From Azospirillum formosense (lineage in GTDB: Bacteria > Pseudomonadota > Alphaproteobacteria > Azospirillales > Azospirillaceae), in assembly GCF_040500525.1 (NCBI RefSeq), contig NZ_CP159406.1:1-64000 (forward strand): a stretch of 64,000 bases of DNA. Direction: 5' to 3'. The notes under the pieces were generated by a model. The model ran no database searches. It saw only the letters and a list, made by a program, of their open reading frames with translations, and had not been told where the DNA came from. The first letter of the stretch is position 1, and each line of letters begins with the position of its first letter. Of the stretch, positions 45,470-53,677 are shown in pieces. The translations under genes and the position numbers were made by a program.

Positions 45470-46615
45470 ATGCCACGGATCCATTTGAAACGCGTTGACC
45501 GCTCCAAGCCGGAGTGCCGGTGGATCGCGGAGCGGGCCCGCAACGTGCATTCCCAGGCCGGCGAAGACGGTATGCTGGAAGCCATCTTTGAGAAGATCGG
45601 GAGCGGGCGCCGCTGGTGCGTCGAGTTCGGCGCGTGGGACGGCGTCTATCTGAGCAACACCCGCCGCTTGATCGAAGAGTGCGGCTGGTCCGGGGTGCTG
45701 ATCGAAGCCGACGCGCATCGCTGTCGCGACCTGCAGCGCGTCAGCGCCGACACGCCGAGGGTCATCCCAGTCCACGCGCTGGTCGGGTGGACGCCCCGGG
45801 ACGGGCTCGATGCGATTCTCGCCGACACATCCTGCCCAACCGATTTCGATCTGCTGTCCATCGACATCGACGGCAACGATTATCATGTCTGGCAGGCGGT
45901 CGAGCGGTATCGGCCGCGGGTGGTGGTGATCGAATACAACTCCTGCATACCGACCGATGTCGTCTTCGTTCAGGACGCCGATCCTGAAGTAAGCCAAGGC
46001 TCTTCCCTTTTGGCAATGGTCGAACTCGCCAAAGAGAAAGGCTATGAACTTATCGCCACCAACATATTCAACGCATTTTTTATAGTAAAAGAAGAATTTG
46101 GTAAAATTTGCATTGAAGACAACTCGATAGATTCCCTGCATAACGTGCAGGGGATGGAATCAAGATTCGTGCAATGTTTTGACGGCACTATTTTTATTGC
46201 AGGCCTGCAGAAGCTGGTGTGGCACAATATCCCATTTACGTTCGACGACCTTCAGGTGCTGCCGCAGGTCATGCGGGGACCGGGGCGGGTGCGGCCCTTC
46301 GACGCCATGCGGTTGCGGCAGATGGGGGAGGTGTGGATCTACGGCGCCGGTGGCGGTGGCCGTCGGGTCCTGGACCTGCTGCACGCCAACGACGTGCATG
46401 TGGCAGGGTTCATCGACAGCTATAAGGAAGGAACACTGGCGGACCTGCCGGTGAACCGGTTTTCCACCTTCGTCCGGACCGCCGACCGGAGCGCGCCGAT
46501 CGTCGTGGCAAGCGAGTTCGCGCAGGAAATCATCCTCAACCTCCTCCAGCAGGGGTTCCAGCGCATCTACGACGCGCAGCAGGCCGCGCTTACCCCGGCC
46601 GCACCGGAGGCCTGA
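45470..46615 (+). CDS. FkbM-like SAM methyltransferase with C-terminal Rossmann-like module
   Basis: 381 residues. VHSQAGEDGMLEAIFEKIG, CVEFGAWDGVYLSNTRRLIE and GVLIEADAHRCRDLQ, then FDLLSIDIDGNDYHVWQAVE and VVVIEYNS follow the FkbM-type order (motif I, acidic motif II, DxDGxD). Residues 286-381 are the shared module (GEVWIYGAGGGGRRVLDLLH, HVAGFIDSYKEGTLADLPV, APIVVASEFAQEIIL). A stretch of about 230 bases in the middle (around 46010-46245) is far more AT-rich than the flanks, suggesting a gene-conversion or fusion boundary. Likely role: O-methylation of a sugar in the glycan made by this operon. Confidence 0.83.
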   Translation: MPRIHLKRVDRSKPECRWIAERARNVHSQAGEDGMLEAIFEKIGSGRRWCVEFGAWDGVYLSNTRRLIEECGWSGVLIEADAHRCRDLQRVSADTPRVIPVHALVGWTPRDGLDAILADTSCPTDFDLLSIDIDGNDYHVWQAVERYRPRVVVIEYNSCIPTDVVFVQDADPEVSQGSSLLAMVELAKEKGYELIATNIFNAFFIVKEEFGKICIEDNSIDSLHNVQGMESRFVQCFDGTIFIAGLQKLVWHNIPFTFDDLQVLPQVMRGPGRVRPFDAMRLRQMGEVWIYGAGGGGRRVLDLLHANDVHVAGFIDSYKEGTLADLPVNRFSTFVRTADRSAPIVVASEFAQEIILNLLQQGFQRIYDAQQAALTPAAPEA

Positions 46616-46660
46616 AAAGCCCGAGCCGTGGGGATGAAATCGTTTTGAAGGGTGTATGAC

Positions 46661-47710
46661 ATGGCAGCCCGTCTCATCGACATCACGAATGCGGTCCCGG
46701 AAACGGGCTACGCTTGGCGGGCCGCACTGCCAGCGGAGGCCGGCCCCGGCGACACCGACGACGCCCCTTACGCCTCGGGCCTGCGGCTTTTCGAGGACGG
46801 CACGGAGATCGGCCCAGCCCACAGTCTGCACCAACGGATCCGGGACCATGGGGCCGGCCGCTTTTCGCACTGGCACGGCACGCTGTGGTTTTCCCCATCC
46901 GACAACAGCCCCTCGGCTCCGGCACAGCGGCGCTACCAAGTCCTCTTCCCGGCGGACGGGGCACAGGGCCTGGACGCGCTTTTCGAGGACGTGCAGGCCG
47001 CGGTCGCCGGCGCGACGGACGTGACGAACCGGCACCAGCTGGTCTGCGCCCTGGCGGCAAGGATCTATCCCGAATTCACGCTCCCGGACCACAGCCGGCT
47101 TCTGGACAGCGAAACGGCTTTCAAGGCCGATCTGGCGCGCATGCTCGACCGGCCGGGCGTTGTCGCGGATCGGCGTTTTGCGCTTGCTCAACTGGCTCGG
47201 CTGGCGCTTCTCCACGCCGGTGACGTTGCGGAGTGCGGATGTCACGTCGGCGCCAGTTCCTATTTCATGGCCCAAGCCATGACGGCCGCAGGAGTGCAAG
47301 GACGGCGTCTTCACCTCTTCGATTCCTTTGCCGGCCTGCCACCGCCCGCCGGCATCGATGGCAGCTATTGGCAGGCGGGAGATCTTGCCTGCGACATCGA
47401 ACAGGCGCGCCGCAATCTGGCCCCGTTCGACTTCGTGGATTTCCATCCCGGCTGGATTCCCGAAAGGTTCGCCGATGTGGCAGACCGTTCGTTCGCGCTG
47501 GTTCACATCGACGTGGATCTGCACGCACCGACAATCGACAGCCTCGACTTCTTCTATCCGCGCCTGACACCGGGCGGGCTGATCGTGTTCGATGATTACG
47601 GCTTCGCGACGTGCCCTGGCGTGACTGCAGCGGTTGACGCGTTCTTCAAAGACCGTCCCGAGCCAATCATCAATCTTCCCTCGGGAGGAGCTTTCATACA
47701 GAAACAGTGA
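46661..47710 (+). CDS. TylF/MycF-type O-methyltransferase with extra N-terminal domain
   Basis: 349 residues from the ATG at 46661 with a GAAGGG ribosome-binding site. Residues about 10-110 form a domain not found in TylF itself; it includes HSLHQRIRDHGAGRFSHWHG followed by TLWFSPSDNSPS. The catalytic part follows: LHAGDVAECGCHVGASSYFM (motif I), LHLFDSFAGLPPPAG, FALVHIDVDLHAPTIDSLDF (metal-binding acidic pair) and GGLIVFDDYGFATCPGV, diagnostic for the TylF/MycF family of Mg-dependent sugar O-methyltransferases. It begins 45 bases after the FkbM-like gene, and the shared module is absent. Confidence 0.88.
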   Translation: MAARLIDITNAVPETGYAWRAALPAEAGPGDTDDAPYASGLRLFEDGTEIGPAHSLHQRIRDHGAGRFSHWHGTLWFSPSDNSPSAPAQRRYQVLFPADGAQGLDALFEDVQAAVAGATDVTNRHQLVCALAARIYPEFTLPDHSRLLDSETAFKADLARMLDRPGVVADRRFALAQLARLALLHAGDVAECGCHVGASSYFMAQAMTAAGVQGRRLHLFDSFAGLPPPAGIDGSYWQAGDLACDIEQARRNLAPFDFVDFHPGWIPERFADVADRSFALVHIDVDLHAPTIDSLDFFYPRLTPGGLIVFDDYGFATCPGVTAAVDAFFKDRPEPIINLPSGGAFIQKQ

Positions 47711-47763
47711 ATACCCTTTGCGATTGCTGGAATCGCCGCAAGTCGGTGATAATAGGAAGGTGA

Positions 47764-48852
47764 GTGACGGAGGAATATTTGACGCCCGAACAGATCGAAC
47801 AGTGGCGCACGCGTATCCGCAGCACGACCTTCGCCAACTATCACCTGGAGATGGGTTGGGCGATGGTCGAGCGGGAGGAAGCGAAGGCGGGCGAAGCGGC
47901 CTTGCTGCGTGCGCTTGAGCTTGCTCCAGACTCCGCGGAGGCGGCTTTCGAGCTGGTCGAGGCTCTCAAGCGTTGGGGACGGGACGAGGAGGCTCGGCAC
48001 GTCGAACGGCAGGCGGTGGCCTTCGACCCGGATTACCGCATCGCCGGCCATCTCCGGCGTCTGGACAACGCTTTGCTCCACCTGGACTTTCCCCGACTGA
48101 AGGCAAGCGCCGCGGCCGCGCTGAAGGAGGTTCCGGATCTGGCGGACGCTGTTCTTGCGTTCGCCATCGCCGATCTCAAGGCTGGCGATTTTGCCGGCGC
48201 GCGCGAACGGCTGGACGGGTTGAAGACGTCCGACCTCCGCAATCCCGATCTTTTCAGATCGCTGACGGTCTCGCTCGCGTACGAACACCTATCGGCGCTT
48301 CGAACATCCCTGGCCGCCCCGCTGTTCCGGCTGGCCTGCGCCCTGGACCCGGAGAACAGCGACGCCCGTTCGAATTATGCGACCACCCAGCTTTACCAGA
48401 GAGACTTTGCCGGCCTTCTTGAGACCGTCGTCGACCTGGAAAAGACCTACCGGTATCCCCCCAGCGTTTTCATCCTCCGAGCGCTCGCCCTCATCGGGCT
48501 GCGGCGGGAGGAGGAGGCCATTGCAGCCGTTCAGCCCGCCGCCGCGGCAATGCCTGGAATCGCCCGGATCACGGAAGCCCTCGCTTGGCTTCAACTGGGA
48601 AATTGCACCGCCGCGTCGAATCTGGCCATCGCGGCAGCCGGCGTGCAGCCGCGCCCTCCTCTCGCCGCTGTCGGAGCGGCCCACATTCTCATCGCGGCCG
48701 GACGGACCGGGGAGGCCCACGAACTTCTTGTCACCGCGCTTCGCCAGGACCCATCCGATATCGCCAAGACGGTTCGGGTTCTCCCGATCGACACGACTGC
48801 GGTGTGTTCGATGTTCAGTGAGGTTGGGTACGATGTGCCGGAGTTGACGTGA
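47764..48852 (+). CDS. Tetratricopeptide-repeat protein
   Basis: 362 residues of Ala-rich paired helices forming TPR units (EMGWAMVEREEAKAGEAALL, LACALDPENSDARSNYATTQ, ALAWLQLGNCTAASNLAIAA). No signal peptide or membrane helix. Start: GTG at 47764 after AGGAAGG, or TTG at 47779 after a strong GGAGGA; both are in frame. It is the last gene of the asnB operon, immediately followed by a long terminator hairpin. It may act as a scaffold for the methyltransferase/glycosyltransferase set; no enzymatic motif is seen. Confidence 0.82.
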   Translation: MTEEYLTPEQIEQWRTRIRSTTFANYHLEMGWAMVEREEAKAGEAALLRALELAPDSAEAAFELVEALKRWGRDEEARHVERQAVAFDPDYRIAGHLRRLDNALLHLDFPRLKASAAAALKEVPDLADAVLAFAIADLKAGDFAGARERLDGLKTSDLRNPDLFRSLTVSLAYEHLSALRTSLAAPLFRLACALDPENSDARSNYATTQLYQRDFAGLLETVVDLEKTYRYPPSVFILRALALIGLRREEEAIAAVQPAAAAMPGIARITEALAWLQLGNCTAASNLAIAAAGVQPRPPLAAVGAAHILIAAGRTGEAHELLVTALRQDPSDIAKTVRVLPIDTTAVCSMFSEVGYDVPELT

Positions 48853-48855
48853 CAC

Positions 48856-48901
48856 GCGCGCCACCGTCCGGCGGGCATTGGCCCGCCGGACGGTGGCGCG
48901 C
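48856..48901 (+). terminator. Strong hairpin terminator ending the asnB-methyltransferase operon
   Basis: A perfect 21-bp GC-rich stem (GCGCGCCACCGTCCGGCGGG plus one pair) with an ATTG loop starts four bases after the TPR stop codon. No U-tract follows, but stem length and position make an operon end likely. Confidence 0.7.
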
Positions 48902-49096
48902 AGCGGCCGAACCTGCTCAATCCGAACGCCCTCGACAGCCGTATATGACTAGACAGTGCCTGATACTCGAAAGCCAATGAAGCGGCTTCTGTCCAAAATA
49001 CATGTCAAGTGCGAAGAGAAGTATCTCAAGATACAACACTATCGCCGGCCATTCTAATGAATGCTAATCGCATTCATGAGGATTCCATGGCTCAGA

Positions 49097-49750
49097 TTAT
49101 TGATAAGACCGAAACATTTGAACATCGTTGATGACGGTCTGATAAAATATTCCATGTCGATACATATCCAGAGAGACTGGATGGCGGTCAGACGGATAGC
49201 GTGTCACCATGACATGAGAGCGCTCCAACAACCAATCAACTTGATTCCAATCATCCCAGAAAAATTCCTCCATGTGCAAACGTTCAGAACGGGCAATATG
49301 CAGATGCACCGGGAAATTCATCGAATCGTTATAAATTTTTGACAAGTCTGCAATTGGAACTCCGGGCATCATCATCTTTTTAAAATTTTCAAGATTGCGC
49401 GTTTGTGGCGCAAGGGCGGTAACACCGGAAGCCTTTTTCAAAAGCGCTGCGGTGTGCAGAGCTGCATAACCCCCCGAAGATTGCCCGCCAAGGAATACTT
49501 TTGAATATTTATGCTTTTCAATTAATAGCTCAATCCATTCAGCTGTTTCTGCATAAGAGGAGGAAACGCCAGACAATCCCCCCATATACCAGTCACAGGC
49601 AACATCAACTAAAAAAAGTGCATCCGTCTCGCACGCATGTATGAAATTCGAATTCAGAAACGGCTCTCCAATACCACCGAACCATATGATAAGCTCGTTC
49701 CGACCATGGGAAACGTGCTGATAACTGTTTATTTTATTTGTATCGCTCAT
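49097..49750 (-). CDS. Alpha/beta-hydrolase fold protein
   Basis: 217 residues, AT-rich. LIIWFGGIGEPFLNSNF gives the first strand and oxyanion turn; GGQSSGGYAALHTAALL is the nucleophile elbow with Ser91 in a GxSxG context. An acidic/His pair could be within SERLHMEEFF and SDRHPVSLDMY near the C-terminus. It resembles small esterases of the Asp2-like or serine-esterase type found in glycan loci, so O-deacylation or acyl transfer on a polysaccharide is a guess. It is isolated: convergent with the TPR gene and separated from the phage-like genes by 700 AT-rich bases. Confidence 0.7.
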   Translation of the reverse strand: MSDTNKINSYQHVSHGRNELIIWFGGIGEPFLNSNFIHACETDALFLVDVACDWYMGGLSGVSSSYAETAEWIELLIEKHKYSKVFLGGQSSGGYAALHTAALLKKASGVTALAPQTRNLENFKKMMMPGVPIADLSKIYNDSMNFPVHLHIARSERLHMEEFFWDDWNQVDWLLERSHVMVTRYPSDRHPVSLDMYRHGIFYQTVINDVQMFRSYQ

Positions 49751-50458
49751 TTTTTAAGTTGATCCTTCTATTGTAACATCGCTTTGATGCGATATGTCCA
49801 TGTTAAGCATCAAGCTTTCAATAGCACAAAAGAAATTTTTCAAAGCATAGTGCACACGAAAATTGTTTTCGACGACAGTATGTTCATTAGCATACAACAT
49901 CCAACCGGTTGTGACAAACGGCGCAGGCAAACAATATACACTCTCTTATGAGAAAATCATTAATTAATAATCACGATGACACCAAAAGGTTGATAAATCA
50001 AATGCTTCGTGTATTAATGTTAGAAAAAATTATTACGGAATAGAGATCCTCTTCTAGTGAGAGATCGAAGATCTTAAATAGGCGTTTAGGGCACTTAATT
50101 TACAGAAATGTCTGAAATCATAAATATGAACGTTGAAAAATAAGACCATAAATAACTTCGTGCTCCTCTCTAAAATCTTTATACAAAGGTGTCAAGCGGC
50201 CAACATCATGATGTTGTTGGCCAAGCGATGATTCATTCTGGAAGCGGCCCGCAGACAGCTCCCCCAGGCCCCGTGATGGCCTGCCGCACCCTGCCATGCG
50301 GCCGCCTATGTCATGATAACGGAAAAACTGATTTAATTCCTTTTTATCTTGATAAAAGGACTTTCCTCCTTTATGCAGGCTGGTGTGAAGACGCGGCCTG
50401 CTCTCCGACGCGACGGGCTTGGCTGCTGATTCAAAACCCGCTTTAGGAGGTGTGCACG
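49751..50458. other. AT-rich intergenic region
   Basis: 708 bases, mostly AT-rich, lying upstream of both the minus-strand hydrolase and the plus-strand phage-like genes. An 85-codon frame around 50189-50446 lacks a ribosome-binding site and family features. The region ends with a strong AGGAGGTG ribosome-binding site for the next gene. No repeat or tRNA was recognised. Confidence 0.5.
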
Positions 50459-50779
50459 ATGAAAGGGTTTATGGTCACCTCGGATAGTATGGGAAAAAAT
50501 ACCAGCATCATTCCTCCGTCAGACACTCTCATGATGCTGGTCCTGACCGCCGGAGTTTCCAAGAGCGTGACGGTTCCGGCGGGCGCGCGCGTCATGCTGC
50601 TCAGCGCAACGGGCAATGTTTTCGTCCGATATGGCAGCGCGCCATCCCTGCCGACAGGCGATATTCTCGATGGAACCGCTCCGGAGTTGAACCCAGCCGC
50701 GCGGCGGGTCGACGGCTTCACCACTGTCGGTCTGGTCGCGCCGATGGACTGCGTGACCACCCTCGCCTTCTATGGGTGA
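50459..50779 (+). CDS. Phage-like small structural protein
   Basis: 106 residues from an ATG nine bases after an unusually strong AGGAGGTG. The protein is beta-rich and lacks catalytic motifs: VTVPAGARVMLLSATGNVFV, then ELNPAARRVDGFTTVGLVAP ending in VTTLAFYG. This layout resembles small decoration or tail-associated proteins encoded beside tail-fibre genes in alphaproteobacterial prophages; the match is by pattern only. It overlaps or abuts the next gene, so the three genes 50459-51950 form a unit. Confidence 0.6.
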   Translation: MKGFMVTSDSMGKNTSIIPPSDTLMMLVLTAGVSKSVTVPAGARVMLLSATGNVFVRYGSAPSLPTGDILDGTAPELNPAARRVDGFTTVGLVAPMDCVTTLAFYG

Positions 50780-50783
50780 TGCC

Positions 50784-51638
50784 ATGGAATCCTATCACTT
50801 CCTGACCACGGCCAATCCACAAACCATGGCGCCACGCGCCAATCCGGAATTCTCGGGCGTGGTCACCATTCCAGCGGGGACCATCGCCGCGCCATCCTTG
50901 ACCTATGCGGGGGATTCTGACACCGGCCTGTGCCGGCCGGCTCCTGATAGCCTTGCCTTGGTGACGGGCGGCGTCCAATGCCTGCGCGCGACTGCTCAGG
51001 GACACGTGGTCGTGGGCCCCGACAATGGCGCTCCGGTGGCGCGCCTGTCGCTCGGTTCCGGCAGTGCGGTCGACCGGCTGCACCTGTTCGATGACGGGTC
51101 GAATCGCTACGGCTTCGGCGTAACGGGCACACAGATGCAGATCTATGGCGCTCCCGGCGCGACCGTGGCGGTCGGACAGCGCAACAGCGCGACGGGAAGT
51201 TTTGAATCGGAAGCGTTGCGCGTCATCCCGATGATCGGCGGCGTCAACCGGCTCGAGATCACCGGAGCACCGTCAGGCTGGGCACCGACCATCGGCACGC
51301 AGGGGGCTGATGCCGACATCCCATTGCTGATCCATAGCAAAGGCGCCGGAGTAAGCTCCTACATCGGCCTGAATGTCCGCGGGCAGCGCTGCCTGACCCT
51401 GTTCGCCTACTCGGGAACGTCCATCAATTATCTGAGGGCGGCGTCGAACAGCGCCGGCAACCCACCCGAACTGTCGGCCTTCGGAGGCGATGACAACATC
51501 GACCTTGCCTTGACACCCAAGGGCACCGGACTGCTGCGCTTCGGCACATGGAGCGCCTGCTCCGACCAGCCGGTGACCGGTTGGATCGCGATCCGCGACG
51601 CCTCGGGCGCGCTGCGCAAAATTCCCACCATTTCCTGA
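50784..51638 (+). CDS. Phage tail fibre/appendage-like protein
   Basis: 284 residues from ATG 50784, which has a GGGTGA just upstream; ATG at 50772 is in frame and overlaps the previous gene. It contains the tail-fibre-type strings SLTYAGDSDTGLCRPAPDSL, LALVTGGVQCLRATAQGHVV and, near the end, LALTPKGTGLLRFGTWSACS, common in repetitive trimeric phage appendages. There is no signal peptide. Only three such genes are present and no head or portal gene is nearby, so this is a prophage fragment or a captured fibre cassette. Confidence 0.7.
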   Translation: MESYHFLTTANPQTMAPRANPEFSGVVTIPAGTIAAPSLTYAGDSDTGLCRPAPDSLALVTGGVQCLRATAQGHVVVGPDNGAPVARLSLGSGSAVDRLHLFDDGSNRYGFGVTGTQMQIYGAPGATVAVGQRNSATGSFESEALRVIPMIGGVNRLEITGAPSGWAPTIGTQGADADIPLLIHSKGAGVSSYIGLNVRGQRCLTLFAYSGTSINYLRAASNSAGNPPELSAFGGDDNIDLALTPKGTGLLRFGTWSACSDQPVTGWIAIRDASGALRKIPTIS

Positions 51639-51647
51639 GGTTGAGCC

Positions 51648-51950
51648 ATGGCTTTGATCAAGAGCATCCCGACCGACTTCGGCATCGACGCCCGCTACTG
51701 GCACATCTACAGCGTCGACCATAACCGCCAGCAACAGGCCGCCCAAGTGGTGCTGGCCGGCTATCTCGACGAATCCGTCCGCCGGGCCGGCCATCGACCG
51801 CTCGCCACGCTGACGCTGATGCTCGCGGGCTCCGATTACCCCGGCACGCCCCAAGGGCTGGATTACGCAGCCCTGTATGAGCGCATCAAGTCTCCGGCGA
51901 GCGACAATGGAACACCACCCGGTGTGCTGGCGGGGGCGCTCGACGCCTGA
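51648..51950 (+). CDS. Small phage-associated hypothetical protein
   Basis: 100 residues. GAGG lies eight bases before the ATG. Contents such as FGIDARYWHIYSVDHNRQQQ and VVLAGYLDESVRRAGHRPL recall small proteins encoded downstream of tail-fibre genes in prophages. No enzymatic motif. It is ten bases after the fibre gene and probably co-expressed. Confidence 0.6.
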   Translation: MALIKSIPTDFGIDARYWHIYSVDHNRQQQAAQVVLAGYLDESVRRAGHRPLATLTLMLAGSDYPGTPQGLDYAALYERIKSPASDNGTPPGVLAGALDA

Positions 51951-52195
51951 CGCGAACTCGTTCACGTGATGCGGCCGGTCTGGGCTGATGTGATGGCGGG
52001 GCCGTCCACCACATCAGCTCACACCGCCGCAATCGAACTGATCACCGCCCGCCGCGAGGCGCGATTCCTTTCATGATTGTCGCCGCAAAGTCGTTGATGC
52101 GTAAGCGGGGCTTGACCGCACCGGACCAGGCGTTGACGGCCGGCTTCCAATTCCACAGGAGCGGGTCGGCGAGACGGCTCCCGGACGTCGCGCAG

Positions 52196-52330
52196 ACAGT
52201 CGATCATCCGGGCCACCGTCTCGCCGGCATCATGCAAAGCCCCGCCACAGCAAGGGCGGACCCCGATGCCGAACTCCAGCCCGGACGGCTCCAGCGTGAG
52301 ATCGTGATGCGGCAGGTGATCGGGCAAGTC
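52196..52330 (-). pseudogene. IS66-like transposase zinc-domain fragment
   Basis: One minus-strand frame reads DLPDHLPHHDLTLEP then CCGGALHDAGETVARMIDC, close to the N-terminal Zn-ribbon region of IS66 TnpC (LPxHLPR ... CPCCGGxLHxIGEDV). Flanking sequence does not continue the family, so it is a fragment. Recognition is from memory of the motif only. Confidence 0.35.
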
Positions 52331-52501
52331 GCGGCTACGGCTGGCCGGTTCGTGACCACGCACTACAGCCGTGAAGCGCTCCAGGCAATCCTCGACCAGG
52401 AGAGACGGCGGCGGCCGGAAGCCTTCCGCACACCGGCTGGTCGGCTTCAACACACACAACGCATTGCTTGGGAAATTGTCGATGGTACGCGTGCCGTTCA
52501 C

Positions 52502-52561
52502 CTTGCTGTCGATCGCCGCAGTGGTGACGAAGCCGGAAGTCAGGCTGTGGCCTGCGTAGCG
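52502..52561 (-). pseudogene. Tyrosine recombinase C-terminal fragment
   Basis: RYAGHSLTSGFVTTAAIDSK on the minus strand matches the HxxR-region surroundings of phage-type integrases (RYxGHSLRxGFxTxA), but the conserved Arg is replaced by Thr-Ser and the catalytic Tyr region is missing. It is probably a relic of an integrase gene cut by a later insertion. Confidence 0.4.
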
Positions 52562-52608
52562 CTGGGGGGCGGTGGTAATCCGCCGACCATGCGCATTGAC
52601 TGTCGCTG

Positions 52609-53583
52609 TTATGGGGTGTTTTGCAGGCCTCTGAGCGATTTGGGTGGGCGGCCACGCCGACGGGGCGCTTCCGGTGAAGGAAGCGGCCGGTCTTCCAGAA
52701 GACCCTGTGCGACGGCCTGACCCAACAGGTTCTGCACCGACGAGACCGACCAGCGCGTTTCGCCACGGGGCGTCCGGCAATGCAGCTCTTCAAGATGCCG
52801 GGCAATGTTGGTCAGGGTTGGGTTGTCCAGCGTCTTCACCGCCGAAGCGACCAAGGTGACGAGATCGTCGCTGTCCCGCCGCCGCGGCGTACGCTCCAGC
52901 ACCCGATCGTCCACGAACCCGTCGCGCGCGAGGCGCCGCACGGCGCGCGCCAGGGCCGCCCCGGTCCACGGGCCACCGTCGGGGCGCCGCGAACCATTTC
53001 TATCCAAGCTGCGGGCCACGATCGCCCAGGAATAGCCGGGCCGCATCGCGCGGACGTGAGGCAGGATGTCGTCGGCCACCCGCAGCACATCGGCGTCGCG
53101 TCGCGCCTCGCGGGCGTCGTTGACGGCGCGCACCGCCGACACGGACCGGAAGCGCAAGCCCGGATTGCCGCCGATGCGGCCACGGTCCCTGGCGGCCTTC
53201 AGCCCGGCCTTGGTGCGCTCGCGAATGAGCGCGCGTTCGAACTCGGCCACCGCGCCGAGGATCTGCAAGGTGAAGCGGCCCTGCGGGCTGGTGGTGTCGA
53301 TGGGATCGCCCAGCGAGCGGAAGCCCGCCCCTTGGGTGTCGAGCGCCTCAATGATCTCCAGGAGGTGGGCGAGCGAACGGGCCAGCCGGTCGATGCGCAC
53401 GACGACCAGCACGTCGCCGGCGCGGCAGCGCGCGATGGCACGCTTCAGCTCCGGGCGCGACCGGTCGCCGCCGGACCCATGCTCCCGGTAAATCGTTGAG
53501 CAACCGGCCGCCTTCAGCGCATCGAGCTGCGGGTCGGTGGTTTGCTCGTCGGTCGACACGCGGGCGTACCCGATCAGCGCCAT
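52609..53583 (-). CDS. Serine recombinase (resolvase/invertase family)
   Basis: 324 residues from the ATG at 53583 with GGGAGAGG upstream. MALIGYARVSTDEQTTDPQL places the catalytic Ser at residue 10; VVVRIDRLARSLAHLLEIIE and EFERALIRERTKAGLKAARD complete the resolvase domain. After the usual short HTH region (near residue 140-150) there are about 170 extra residues (SAVRAVNDAREARRDADVLR and SWAIVARSLDRNGSRRPDGG) that look like further DNA-binding helices. A 12-bp perfect inverted repeat lies about 95-140 bases upstream. It may invert or resolve DNA near the tail-fibre genes, or be a relic of a Tn3-like transposon. Confidence 0.88.
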   Translation of the reverse strand: MALIGYARVSTDEQTTDPQLDALKAAGCSTIYREHGSGGDRSRPELKRAIARCRAGDVLVVVRIDRLARSLAHLLEIIEALDTQGAGFRSLGDPIDTTSPQGRFTLQILGAVAEFERALIRERTKAGLKAARDRGRIGGNPGLRFRSVSAVRAVNDAREARRDADVLRVADDILPHVRAMRPGYSWAIVARSLDRNGSRRPDGGPWTGAALARAVRRLARDGFVDDRVLERTPRRRDSDDLVTLVASAVKTLDNPTLTNIARHLEELHCRTPRGETRWSVSSVQNLLGQAVAQGLLEDRPLPSPEAPRRRGRPPKSLRGLQNTP

Positions 53584-53677
53584 GGACCTCTCCCAGCCAG
53601 CGGTCCGGAAACGGTGCACGCCGCCAAACTTCACCCGATTGAACTTCGGACACCCTCATCAGGCGTCCGCCTGGGGC

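Larger units (their letters stand above)
51951..52608. other. Decayed mobile-element region
   Basis: 658 bases without an intact gene. On the minus strand it holds fragments that look like a tyrosine recombinase and an IS66-type transposase (entered separately). Open frames here change reading sense without start signals, as expected for remnants. Confidence 0.5.

Noticed and set aside
44000..46000. RiPP precursor peptide near the radical SAM gene
   Set aside because: No intergenic space above 40 bases contains a plausible short ORF with a ribosome-binding site.
50189..50446. An 85-codon ORF upstream of the phage-like genes
   Set aside because: No ribosome-binding site, no family resemblance, and composition typical of non-coding DNA.
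52073..52720. A 215-codon plus-strand ORF in the decayed region
   Set aside because: Lies opposite mobile-element fragments and extends into the recombinase gene's 3' end; no start signal.
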